Of a stretch of DNA of 64,000 nt, positions 31,949-43,157 are shown one piece after another. The notes under the pieces were generated by a model that worked only from the letters and a program-made list of their open reading frames with translations, was not told the DNA's origin and did not search any database. Source of the stretch: Lysobacter sp. Root690 (lineage in GTDB: Bacteria; Pseudomonadota; Gammaproteobacteria; Xanthomonadales; Xanthomonadaceae); NCBI RefSeq assembly GCF_001427785.1, contig NZ_LMHM01000001.1:201622-265621 (forward strand). The letters are read 5' to 3'. The first letter of the stretch is position 1, and every line of letters begins with the position of its first letter. Position numbers and translations under genes: made by a program.

Positions 31949-34327
31949 ATGACGCGACCGATGCAGACTGGCGCGGCTGACGAGCCCAATGGAGCACATG
32001 CCTGGAAGCTCGTCTCGGCCCTGCTCGTGTGGGCGACGATCGCCTATGTCTGCATCTTCATCGCGCTGGACTACAAGAGCGTTTTCCATAGCGATGCGGC
32101 GATCAAATCCATCCTGGCCGACTTGGCTTCGCGCCAAGGCCATTTGATCCCGACTCAATGGGTATTCGCGAACGGCGACACCCTGACCATGACGCCTTAC
32201 CTGTTCATCCTCCCGTTCGCGGGAATGAGCGGGATTTCATACACGAGCAACATGCTGGCCGTCATTGCCGGCTACTTGTCCCTGGTCGGCGCGGCGTGGT
32301 TCTGCGCGCGGCAGGTGCTGGGCCCGCAGCAACAGGCCCGTACCGCGGCGGTGGCGTTGATCGCTTCCACGTTGAGCGCCGCGAGCCTCGAGTTCATCGC
32401 AAGTCAAGGCGCGTACTCGATCTACTCCGCCGTGGCATTGGGAATGTTCGCCTTGCTCGCGAGTCGCTCGCGTGGCCGTTTTGTCGCGATGGCCATGTTC
32501 GTCCTGGCCTTCCTGCTCGCCTCGACCAATCCCAAGCGCGCTTTGGTAATGGCGTTTGCGCCATGCCTAATGGCGTTGGCCGCGGCGGCGCTGCACAGCC
32601 GTCGCGGACGCATGCAGAATTTGCTGTCCAGTTTCCGCGACACGACAGTCGTGTCCATGGTGGCCGGCGCCGTCGCGGGGGCCGCGATCTACTACCTCGC
32701 CATCATTCCCAACATCGCCAACTACGATGCCGCGGCCAACATCAAACTCGCTTCACCTCGCGCGATCGCGCACTCGATGTCGCAGATTCCGGTCGATTGG
32801 TTTCGTTACTTCCTGATCAATCGTCCTTGGCACGAGTTATCGGGACCAACCAAGATCCTGCAACTCGGGGTCTGGCTCATCGTCACACTGATCTTCATCG
32901 CGCCGGGCTGGATCATCCTCAAAGGCAGCGAAAACCCGCGCCTGAAATATTTCGCATGGCTGTGCTATGCCTTGCTGGCCGCAGGCATACTGCCCCTGAT
33001 CGTGACCCAGGGCATTTACTGGAGCGCGCTGGAGCTACGCTACTCGACACTCGGCGTGCTCGTCGGCTTCATCGTCTTGGCGGGCGCCATATCCGAGTTG
33101 GGTACGCGAGCCAAAATCCGACCTCGCTACATGCTGATGGCGATGTCCGTGATAGCGGTGACCACCGCGGCGATGTGGCCCTCTCTATACAAGCCGGAGA
33201 ACGCAGATGCGCATGGCGTCAGCCTGCGCGACCGGGAGCGACTGATCAAGCTGCTTGAATCCGAGCATGTCGGTACCGCTCTGGGCACATACTGGAACTC
33301 GCACGTAATCTCGGTGCTGTCCGAAGGCAGGGTCAGGGTCTATCCGGTTACTTACAGCGGACGCATGGCGCCGTTCGTTCATCACGTACCGTTCGTACCG
33401 AGCCATGGCGGAGCAGGCCGACGCCACGCCGTCATCCTGAGCAAGGCGGAGTTCGCCTCCGACAGCGGGCTGGCGCTTGAGCGTCAATTGGGCAAACCAA
33501 GCGAGCGTATCGACTCGGGTCCATTCGTCGTATCGATTTACGAGTCGCCCATCTCGGATGCGGTATATGGGGTCGGCGCGCGCTTCGACGAACCGGTGAA
33601 TAAGGCGACGGTCGCCATCGACACTGGATCGGGCTTGGTGCCCGCATGCGAAGCGCGCGACAAATGCTTCATGCAACTACGCGTCGTCAACACCGGCAAG
33701 ACGACCCTGGCGTCGAACGGCCAAGCGCCAATGCGTATCGGCATTCAAGGCATGAACGCCAAGGGTGAATTGGTGTCCGCCGATATCGGGCGTATCGAAT
33801 TCCCAACCCCGCTCGCTCCCGGGAAAACAATCTCGGTGCAGACGACATTAGGTAAATTACCGCCCGAGGTCGTCTCGCTGCACGCCTGCCTTATTCAAGA
33901 GAATGTGGCATGGCTGTGCGATCGCACCACCGCGACGCATACGCAACCGCCGGCGATCGATTCGCCTGTCGATGCGGCGAGCCTGGGGATCGAATTGTCA
34001 CAAAGCACGATCGCTTCGTGTCCGGCATCTAAAGCCAATTGCTCGGTGATGGTGCGCCTGACCAATATCGGGCGCTATCCGCTCACCGCTAACGGCGCCG
34101 TTCCGCTGCGACTGGGGATGAGAATCGGGGAGCCCGGCACCGCCGGCACCAGCGACATCGGACGAATCGATCTCGGCCGCGACCTCGGTCCCGGCGAAAG
34201 CATGCAGATCGAGATAAAACCACCGCCGACCGCCTCGGCGGAGGAAGTCGATTACCGCCTGTGCCTGGTACAGGAACTTGTCGCCTGGCACTGCGACAAG
34301 ACCTTCGACCACTCCAAGCGCGAATAG
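31949..34327 (+). CDS. Large GT-C-like membrane protein with duplicated C-terminal domain
   Basis: A 792-residue protein. Residues 20-415 form about ten membrane helices, with an acidic motif in the first periplasmic loop (SVFHSDAAIKS, Asp49), the pattern of GT-C glycosyltransferases. Residues about 420-555 form a periplasmic domain. Two copies of a roughly 100-residue domain follow (about 563-660 and 680-785). They share NTGKTTLASNGQAP / NIGRYPLTANGAVP, SADIGRI / SDIGRID, then CLIQENVAWLCD / CLVQELVAWHCD. The copies look like beta-sandwich modules and might bind glycan (inference). It lies one base after wecE and ends 35 bp from the convergent gene. Related in role, but not clearly in sequence, to the protein at 25189. 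Confidence 0.82.
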   Translation: MTRPMQTGAADEPNGAHAWKLVSALLVWATIAYVCIFIALDYKSVFHSDAAIKSILADLASRQGHLIPTQWVFANGDTLTMTPYLFILPFAGMSGISYTSNMLAVIAGYLSLVGAAWFCARQVLGPQQQARTAAVALIASTLSAASLEFIASQGAYSIYSAVALGMFALLASRSRGRFVAMAMFVLAFLLASTNPKRALVMAFAPCLMALAAAALHSRRGRMQNLLSSFRDTTVVSMVAGAVAGAAIYYLAIIPNIANYDAAANIKLASPRAIAHSMSQIPVDWFRYFLINRPWHELSGPTKILQLGVWLIVTLIFIAPGWIILKGSENPRLKYFAWLCYALLAAGILPLIVTQGIYWSALELRYSTLGVLVGFIVLAGAISELGTRAKIRPRYMLMAMSVIAVTTAAMWPSLYKPENADAHGVSLRDRERLIKLLESEHVGTALGTYWNSHVISVLSEGRVRVYPVTYSGRMAPFVHHVPFVPSHGGAGRRHAVILSKAEFASDSGLALERQLGKPSERIDSGPFVVSIYESPISDAVYGVGARFDEPVNKATVAIDTGSGLVPACEARDKCFMQLRVVNTGKTTLASNGQAPMRIGIQGMNAKGELVSADIGRIEFPTPLAPGKTISVQTTLGKLPPEVVSLHACLIQENVAWLCDRTTATHTQPPAIDSPVDAASLGIELSQSTIASCPASKANCSVMVRLTNIGRYPLTANGAVPLRLGMRIGEPGTAGTSDIGRIDLGRDLGPGESMQIEIKPPPTASAEEVDYRLCLVQELVAWHCDKTFDHSKRE

Positions 34328-34362
34328 ATACCAGGCCGCTCGGCTGAGATCCGCGGGCAAAG

Positions 34363-36387
34363 TCACTGCTCGCGCAGGTCCTTGATCCAGTTCGGCAGTT
34401 TGACCTGATACTTGGACGCTCCCCGCTCCAGGTGCTCCCAGTAACCGTTGGTATGCACGTAGTGCTCTTCGGCGAAGAACAGCGTTTTGTAACGCTCGGG
34501 GTGCTTCTTCAACAAGAGCGCGTCTTTTTCGAAGAAGCGGGTACGCTCGGCTGACGACTCGCGCGCCACGTCGCGCTTGTGCGCCGGATGATAAACCTCC
34601 ACATCCTCGCAGTACGGAACCGCGCCCAACTCCTGCATGCGCCAGCCAAAGTCGGAATCTTCCCTGAAATGAGGTTCGTCGAACGACAGATCGAAGCCAT
34701 CCAGGCGCTGGAACACCTCGTTGCGTACCAGCAGGTTGGCGGTCATGAAACCGATCCCTTCGAAGCCCTTGTTGCTGACTGGACGCCAGTCGGGATCGCC
34801 GAGGTGATCCGAGCTGACCAGGCCCTCCAGGCCGACAATTGAAGAGTCGCGCAGATGATCGCGCGCGTTCGAGAGCCAGGTCGGTTTTGGCTCGCAATCG
34901 TCGTCGGTGAAGGCGATGACTTTTCCCGAGGCCAGATAGCCGCCAAAGTTACGCGCCTTGACCGCGCCCTTGATCGGCGAATGGACGTAAGTCAGCGAAA
35001 AACCATGGTCGTGCTCAGCCGCCGGCCAACGCTCGGCGGACTGATCGATGATCACCACCTCGAAGTCCCGCTCCACCTGCGCACGCAGACGATCCATCAG
35101 CCGATCCAGCAACGCCGGGCGTTCGTAACTGGGAATCACCACGGTGAAATACGCGGCCGCGCCCTGCTTTTCTTCCCATCGTTTCCGCACAAGACGCCCT
35201 AGCGACGGCGAGATGCGCTCCCACGCGTAGAAATTCTCCACGACCTTGCGCGCGCGCAAAGCGATTTCGCCGCGACGCTCGGCATCGCCGACCAATCGAC
35301 GGACCGCGTCCACGAAACCGGAAATCGGCGCGACCTCGAACGGCATCTCGCCTGTATGCACTATGCCGCGGCAACCGATCTCGGTCGTTACGGTAACCAG
35401 GCCGGCGGCCATGAAATCGAACATTTTGATGCTGGTGCCCGAACCGCGAGTCAGCGGATTGACCGCGATATCGGCCGCTCGCATCCACTGCCGTTTTTCC
35501 TCTTCCGAAACCGTGCCCAACTCGCGCACGTTTTTCGGCAAGTAGTTCAACGCCAACGCCTGACAGCAACTGCCCATGATCGCGAAGTCGACGTTCGGCA
35601 GCGCGGGCGCCAACTCAGTCGCCACGAAATTCGCGGCCTCGTTGTTCGGACCGTAGTTCGACCCGAGGAAGACCGCCAACGGCCGCGTCATCGACAGCCC
35701 TAATTGCTCGCGATCTTGCTTGCGCTCTTGCGCGATTGGCACGGCCTGCGCGAACGCGGCGATGCCGTTGGGAACGACTCGCAATTTTTCCCATGTGACA
35801 TCGTAAAGACGATGAAACGTGTCGCGATCATCATGAGAACATGCAAGGATCAGATCGGCGGCATGGCACAGGTCGTACTCGGTTTGCGCCACCCGCGTAA
35901 GAATCGGATCGGCCTGCGGCAGATCATCATGCAAGGATGTGCGCAAAACCGACTCAACGTTCTGCGAGTCGTACACGATCAGTTGTTCCGGACGCAGATC
36001 CTGCCGCAACGGAGGGAACGCCCACGGATGAGAGAACACCACCACATCCGCGCCAGCGATGTGCTCGCGAGCGGCATTGAGGTATTCCGGGGACAGCGAT
36101 GCCTGCTCGCTGAACTCCAGGTCGATCATCGTGCGACCGTCCATGCGTTGCGCGCTGTCGCGAACGGCGGCGTGATGCGCCTTGCTCAATGGCACGCAGA
36201 TCTCGCGCAAACCCGGAGTGAGCTGCTGATCGCGAAACGATTCGCCAGGCCAGTCATAACTGCCCACGTAAGTCGCTTGGACATGCTCACCGAGCGCGTG
36301 GTACAGCCCGAGCAGCCGTTGGCGTCCACCGCCGATGGCCGGCGTAATGGGCTGCATATCGACGATCGTTACCTTCAACTTTCTCAT
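34363..36387 (-). CDS. Bifunctional glycosyltransferase, GT4 domain fused to GT2 domain
   Basis: A 674-residue cytoplasmic protein. Residues 1-400 are a GT-B (GT4-like) domain with GGGRQRLLGLYHAL, the nucleotide-sugar region (LAVFLGSNYGPNNEAA; RGSGTSIKMFDFMAAG) and a conserved linker. Residues about 412-674 are a GT-A (GT2) domain with TVVIPSYERPALLDRL, VVIIDQS, the DxD-type FTDDDC (Asp495-497) and HFREDSDFGWRM. Such two-domain enzymes often add the repeat-unit sugars of ABC-exported O-antigens such as D-rhamnan (inference). The start ATG 36387 overlaps the preceding stop (ATGA). It is last in the leftward arm. Confidence 0.88.
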   Translation of the reverse strand: MRKLKVTIVDMQPITPAIGGGRQRLLGLYHALGEHVQATYVGSYDWPGESFRDQQLTPGLREICVPLSKAHHAAVRDSAQRMDGRTMIDLEFSEQASLSPEYLNAAREHIAGADVVVFSHPWAFPPLRQDLRPEQLIVYDSQNVESVLRTSLHDDLPQADPILTRVAQTEYDLCHAADLILACSHDDRDTFHRLYDVTWEKLRVVPNGIAAFAQAVPIAQERKQDREQLGLSMTRPLAVFLGSNYGPNNEAANFVATELAPALPNVDFAIMGSCCQALALNYLPKNVRELGTVSEEEKRQWMRAADIAVNPLTRGSGTSIKMFDFMAAGLVTVTTEIGCRGIVHTGEMPFEVAPISGFVDAVRRLVGDAERRGEIALRARKVVENFYAWERISPSLGRLVRKRWEEKQGAAAYFTVVIPSYERPALLDRLMDRLRAQVERDFEVVIIDQSAERWPAAEHDHGFSLTYVHSPIKGAVKARNFGGYLASGKVIAFTDDDCEPKPTWLSNARDHLRDSSIVGLEGLVSSDHLGDPDWRPVSNKGFEGIGFMTANLLVRNEVFQRLDGFDLSFDEPHFREDSDFGWRMQELGAVPYCEDVEVYHPAHKRDVARESSAERTRFFEKDALLLKKHPERYKTLFFAEEHYVHTNGYWEHLERGASKYQVKLPNWIKDLREQ

Positions 36388-37421
36388 CGCCGCTCTTCCG
36401 CCTGCTCGAATGCCGCGTCGATAAGACGCGCGGCGATCTTGTCCCATGACAGCCCTTCCACCCACTCGCGGCCCGAACGACCGAGCCGCACCGCGAGATC
36501 CCGGTCGCCGGCCAGCCTGTCCATCGCCTGTGCCAATGCCGCCGGCCGCGGGTCGCAGACGAAACCGTTGACGCCGTCGCGGACGAGAACCGACGCCTCG
36601 CCCGAATCGGTACAGGTGACTACCGGTTTCCCGCTCGCGAACGCTTCCAGGGTGATATAGCCGTAGTCTTCTCTTTTCGGCGTGAAAGGAACGGCAAGCG
36701 CGTTGGCGTAAAGATCTCGCAATTGCGCGTCGTCGACACGCCCCAGGAATTCGATCCGGGAGTCGCCGGCGGCAAGCGCGCGCAGCGATTCCTCGGCCTC
36801 GCCGACGCCCACGATCTTCAGCTTGACGTCGCTTTTGACCTGGCGCATCGCTTGCACGACCAGATCCACGCGCTTCCATGGATGCAAACGCCCAGGTAGC
36901 AGGAAATAGTCTCCGGACTCGCCAAGGTGGAAATCGTTGCTCCACAGCGGTGGATGCAAGACCTCGGCGTCGAGTCCATTGTATTTACGCAAACGCATCG
37001 ACACTTCATTGCCGATCGAAAACAGCGCGCGGCATCGCGGCGGCGCCAAGGCGCCGCTATCGAGCTGATGTATCAAGTCCCGGTCAGCGATGAGCGCCTT
37101 TCCCGGACGGGGAAAGGTCTCCTCGAACATGTCGTAGAACACTCTTATGGTGTGAACCAGATAGCAGACATGACGGGGATGCCTCACCAGCCAACTTGGC
37201 GCCTTGGTCGAAACAACCATGTCGTAAGACGACAGATCCAGGTCGTAGCAGTTCAGATAATTGCGCTTGATCCGCTCCATGCTCGACTCATCGCCGTCCA
37301 CCGCGATCTCGTCGGCATGATGGCCCAGTTGGCGAAACGAACCCACCAGAGCGTCGTAGAAACGCTCCGCGCCGCCAGCCTCGCCACTCGCGTGGCGCAT
37401 CGTCACTACTCCAATCCGCAT
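36384..37421 (-). CDS. GT4-family glycosyltransferase
   Basis: A 345-residue cytoplasmic GT-B enzyme. The N-terminal domain begins MRIGVVTMRHASGEAGGAER and the C-terminal domain has LLPGRLHPWKRVDLVV, IVGVGEAEESLRAL and the E-x7-E region TPKREDYGYITLEAFASGKPVV, typical of retaining GT4 (WbdA/WbpY-like mannosyl/rhamnosyl) transferases. With Gmd/Rmd next door GDP-D-rhamnose is the likely donor (inference). It starts 5 bp after the gmd stop and overlaps the next gene by 4 bp, so all are in one operon. Confidence 0.88.
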   Translation of the reverse strand: MRIGVVTMRHASGEAGGAERFYDALVGSFRQLGHHADEIAVDGDESSMERIKRNYLNCYDLDLSSYDMVVSTKAPSWLVRHPRHVCYLVHTIRVFYDMFEETFPRPGKALIADRDLIHQLDSGALAPPRCRALFSIGNEVSMRLRKYNGLDAEVLHPPLWSNDFHLGESGDYFLLPGRLHPWKRVDLVVQAMRQVKSDVKLKIVGVGEAEESLRALAAGDSRIEFLGRVDDAQLRDLYANALAVPFTPKREDYGYITLEAFASGKPVVTCTDSGEASVLVRDGVNGFVCDPRPAALAQAMDRLAGDRDLAVRLGRSGREWVEGLSWDKIAARLIDAAFEQAEERR

Positions 37422-37426
37422 TGCTT

Positions 37427-39317
<1,891 letters not shown>

Positions 39318-39321
<4 letters not shown>

Positions 39322-40886
39322 GGCGCGATCCCCACGACGGCGTAGTCCGGGGCGTTGTGGAACAACTGCAGCACCGCGTTTATCGATTCGGCGCCCGGCT
39401 GATCCTCAGCCAGAAGCGCGGGCGCCTGCAGGTCTCGCGACTCCATCAAACGCTCAATCCGCACATCGGTGAATTGCCGCGCCGCCACGATCCACCGCAG
39501 CGCCTCGGGCGGAAGGGGATTGCGATGAGTAGGATCGAGATAGAAATAATGTGACGCCACCGCCAGGTTTTCCGGGTTCGGCGTCTCCAGCGCCAGCAAT
39601 CCGCCGGGGCGCAGCACTCGCCGACATTCATCGACCATGGCGACCAATACCTCGAAGGGGAGGTGCTCGGCGATGTGCATCCCGGTGATCGCTCCGGCCG
39701 AACCGGTCTGCATCGCGCGCAAACCCTCCATGGCGTCGGCCTCTATCACATCGTGACCGCGCTCGCGATTGAGCCTGAGGAAAGCCTGATTATTATCGAT
39801 GCCTCGAGCGTGCAAGCCGTTCTCGCGCAACATATCGAGCCAATCGCCGCGGCCGCAGCCCAGATCGATGACCGGCGCATCCTCGCTGCCTGCTCCCACC
39901 GAACGAATCAGATCCAAATAGTGGCTTGCGCGCTCGCGAATCAGCTCGGGAGCACCACGGAAGGTTTCCTCGAACTGCACGTACATCTCGTCCAGCGCGT
40001 TCGCGGGCAATGGATGCTCATACGCTTCACGCGCGTTGAAACGGCTTTCCAACTCCTGCAAACGACGATTCGTACGATCCAGCTCGTCGGTGAGTTCGCG
40101 TACATCGAACTCCAGCAGAGCCACGTTCTCGCGCAACTCGCCTTCGCTGACATACCGGTCCTGCACCACTTCGCTGAGCGAATCGATGTTGGACTGAACG
40201 CGAACGACCTGGTTGCCCATCCCGGCGATCGGCGTAAGTTGTCCTTCGACGTCGCGGCTGAGCGCATTGACGTGCGCGCCCAATCCTTGAATCTCGCGGG
40301 CGCGCATCGCATCCATCTGACCGAGATTGCGAAGCATCCACGGCAAACGGACGAACGCGTGGGCCCAGCCGATCAATGCGCCGACCACCGGGATTCGGCG
40401 CCACTTCTGCAACAAGTATGGAGCCAGCAATCCATCGACATGCACGCCGCGCGCCAAACCTTCCGGCGAAAAGCGGATCGAGTGCAAAATCTCGACCTTG
40501 CTGACGCCCGAGCGTAGCGAGTTCAACGCATGGTCCACCCCGGCGGGGTCACCCTCGCGGCGCAACAAAACCTTGTACGCCACCTCGATAAATTCGCGAT
40601 CGTCCAGCGCCAGCAGCTCGCCGATGACGTACTCGCGCTTCAGCGCGACGGCGCCGGCGCCGCCCGACCAGCGCGGCAGCGCGATCGCGGGCTCGGAAGA
40701 CTCAACTTGCGCGACAACCTCCGCCTCTTGCGCCGCGCGACGACGCGCCACTTCCTCGCGCACTCGCCGCATCAACGCACTGCCGGCACGCGGAGGCGCG
40801 GTGGCGGACTCCTCCACGCCATCGAGCTCCAACCTCAACTGCGATATCAACGCATCCACATCAATGGTGCTGTTGCGTTTTTTCAT
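39318..40886 (-). CDS. DUF4214 / coiled-coil / SAM-methyltransferase protein (candidate O-antigen chain terminator)
   Basis: A 522-residue protein starting MKKRNSTIDVDALISQLRLE with AAGGGG 8 bp upstream. Residues about 88-145 form a DUF4214 domain (LDDREFIEVAYKVLLRREGDPAG). Residues about 195-292 are helical, heptad-like coiled coil. Residues about 300-470 form a class I methyltransferase (motif I VIDLGCGRGDWL, 339-349; then HIAEHLPFE and LRPGGLLALETPNPEN). No kinase domain is present, unlike WbdD of E. coli O9a. Next to Wzt with its C-terminal carbohydrate-binding domain it could methylate the non-reducing end of the O-chain and so stop elongation (inference). Confidence 0.85.
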
Positions 40887-41006
40887 TCGACAACCCCTTT
40901 GAATTTCGCTCGATGCCGCTGACTTGATCCACTCGCCGGCGAGATTGCCGATCGCGCGGCGCGGAGCACGCCGCAAACAGTGCTGATCGCTTCTATCGAA
41001 ATCTTG

Positions 41007-42251
41007 CTAGACATCAAGCGCCGCGCCGCTTTCGATACGATTGATACGGATGACCGAAGGTATGTAAGCCGTGCCGATGAAATTCGCCTTATCGGCATTG
41101 GCGACGGTAAAGACCAACGCCAAGTCTTTCCACTGATAGTTCTTGACCAAATGACTCTCGGAGCTGGACAGCGCGACCGAAACCGAATACGTCCCGGGAC
41201 CGAGATTGACCTCGAACCCCACATCGAATTCGACACGGTCGCCGCGCTTGAGCGCAGCGATCGGCTGGTCGGTGTAGTGGGTGTTGGTCCCGTAAATCGC
41301 CTGCCCCAGCCGGTCGCGCAGCATGTAGCCGAACACCAGACGCGGCACTTCGTCGTCGATGCGCACGCGCGCGCGAAGCGCTGCCTTTTGACCGACCAGC
41401 AGATATTCCGCCGGACGCCCCTGATCGTCGAGCATCTGCAATGATTCGAATTGGGCTTCGCCAGTCCCCGATTCCGTCGCGATTTTATCGTCCCGACGCT
41501 CGGTACGCAGCGTCTTGTTCTCGCGCTCGGCGATCAACGCATTGTAGTAATCCAGCACCTGTTGCGGCTCGCCATCGAGAACCACTCCGCCGTTGTCGAG
41601 CAGAATGGCGCGATCGCACATCGACTGAATCGCCGCGGCATCATGCGAAACGATCAACAAGGTGGTGCCCGATTCCCGATAGTCGCGGATGCGCTGAAAA
41701 CTCTTATGCACGAAGTACGCGTCGCCCACCGACAGCGCTTCGTCGACAATGAGCATGTCGGGCCGCTCGGCCGTCGCCACACTGAAGGCCACGCGCATCT
41801 GCATGCCGCTGGAATAGGTGCGAATCGGCTGATCGAAGTACTCGCCGATTTCGGCGAAACTTTCGATATGCGGCATCATCTTCTCGATCTCGGCTTGCGA
41901 ATACCCCATCAGGCCCGCCGCGTGATAAGCGTTTTCGCGTCCCGTCAGATCCGGATTGAAGCCCATCCCCAGTTCGAGAATCGCAGCGATGCGTCCGGAG
42001 CGACGGACCGAGCCTTCACTGGGCTGAGTCGTACCGGTAATCATCTTCAGCAACGTGCTCTTGCCCGCTCCGTTCTGGCCGATGATGCCGACGCTCTCGC
42101 CGGCGGAAATCGAGAAGAACACGTTCCTCAAGACCCAATGCTCATCGCGTGGACGCGTCGGAAGCCCGAACAACGAGGCCATCCGCAACCATTCGCTTCC
42201 CCAGACACGATATGCCTTACCCAGGCCATGCACCTGCAATTCACCGCTCAT
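41007..42251 (-). CDS. wzt: O-antigen ABC exporter ATPase with C-terminal carbohydrate-binding domain
   Basis: A 414-residue protein. Residues 1-235 form the ABC ATPase of the polysaccharide-export type (Walker A GQNGAGKST, 58-66; signature YSSGMQMRVAFSVAT; Walker B MLIVDE; LIVSHD). Residues about 260-414 form the Wzt_C beta-sandwich (FGYMLRDRLGQAIYGTNTHY and GTYSVSVAL), which in E. coli O9a recognises the terminal modification of the O-chain before export. It overlaps wzm by 4 bp. A 120-bp gap separates it from the methyltransferase gene. Confidence 0.95.
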   Translation of the reverse strand: MSGELQVHGLGKAYRVWGSEWLRMASLFGLPTRPRDEHWVLRNVFFSISAGESVGIIGQNGAGKSTLLKMITGTTQPSEGSVRRSGRIAAILELGMGFNPDLTGRENAYHAAGLMGYSQAEIEKMMPHIESFAEIGEYFDQPIRTYSSGMQMRVAFSVATAERPDMLIVDEALSVGDAYFVHKSFQRIRDYRESGTTLLIVSHDAAAIQSMCDRAILLDNGGVVLDGEPQQVLDYYNALIAERENKTLRTERRDDKIATESGTGEAQFESLQMLDDQGRPAEYLLVGQKAALRARVRIDDEVPRLVFGYMLRDRLGQAIYGTNTHYTDQPIAALKRGDRVEFDVGFEVNLGPGTYSVSVALSSSESHLVKNYQWKDLALVFTVANADKANFIGTAYIPSVIRINRIESGAALDV

Positions 42252-43042
42252 AGCACGTCCACCATTTCAGGACTGGCGCGGCGAAACAATGCGAGCGCGC
42301 ATACCGACAACACCAGGGCGGCAAGCAGCAGCCAACCCAGATCCGTCCACAACGGCGGTTTATTGAACACCAGCACATTCTGATAACTGGTGATCAACGG
42401 GTACAAAGGATTGAGCTTGAACCAGCCCTGATACTTCTGGGGCAACACGCTGACGCTGTACACAATCGGAGTGAGCCAGAACAAAGCCTGCGTGACCACA
42501 GGCACCAACTGGCTGATATCGCGCATGAATACGTTCAGCACACCCAGCACCATGCCCACCGCCATCGCCAACAGGAGGTTGAGCAGAATCAAAACCGGCA
42601 ACCACACGACTTCGCCGCCGGGATAGTGGCCCAACGCGGCGAATACGGCGAAGATCGCGATCAACAGCAACAGATTATTGACCAGCATCGTCCCGGCGGC
42701 GACCAGTGGCAGGCAGATTCGCGGGAATGCGACCTTCTTCATCAGGTTGCCGCTGTCCACGAACAGGTTGACGCAGCGCATGATGGTTTCGAGGAACAGG
42801 CTCCAGCCCAACATCCCACCCATCAGATACAGCGCATAGGCGAATTTGTTGTCTATGCCCGGCAGTTTCGCCGCCAGCACCTCGGACAAGATCAGGGCGA
42901 AGATCAACACCTGCGCCAGCGGATGGATGATCATCCATAAACCGCCCAGCTTGCTGCGCACGAAGCGGGAATGCAGTTCGTTTCGAATCGAAGAGGCGAT
43001 GAAATAGCGGTAACGCCAGATCGCGATAAATAGTTCACGCAT
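42248..43042 (-). CDS. wzm: O-antigen ABC exporter permease
   Basis: A 264-residue ABC-2-type permease with six membrane helices, which moves undecaprenyl-PP-linked polysaccharide across the inner membrane with Wzt. Conserved pieces: SRFVRSKLGGLWMIIHPLAQ at the amphipathic N-terminal gate, VLNVFMRDISQLVPVVTQALFWLTPIVYS and LNPLYPLITSYQNVL. The start ATG 43042 gives the family N-terminus MRELFIAIWRYRYFI, with AAGGTG upstream; an extension to 43078 is not conserved. Confidence 0.95.
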   Translation of the reverse strand: MRELFIAIWRYRYFIASSIRNELHSRFVRSKLGGLWMIIHPLAQVLIFALILSEVLAAKLPGIDNKFAYALYLMGGMLGWSLFLETIMRCVNLFVDSGNLMKKVAFPRICLPLVAAGTMLVNNLLLLIAIFAVFAALGHYPGGEVVWLPVLILLNLLLAMAVGMVLGVLNVFMRDISQLVPVVTQALFWLTPIVYSVSVLPQKYQGWFKLNPLYPLITSYQNVLVFNKPPLWTDLGWLLLAALVLSVCALALFRRASPEMVDVL

Positions 43043-43157
43043 GGATACACCTTGAGATTTCGCTGCGCCGCCCACCAAAGCGCGTCGGGTCGGCGCGTAA
43101 GGCGAGACGTATATTGCGGATCGAATCGAATCGACCGGTCGTGATTCCGAGCGGCAT

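Noticed and set aside
39357..40922. Plus-strand frames opposite the methyltransferase gene
   Set aside because: Antisense shadows; the minus frame holds DUF4214 and methyltransferase motifs.
40886..41006. Separate small gene between the methyltransferase and wzt
   Set aside because: The frame is the upstream extension of the methyltransferase and carries no start signal of its own.
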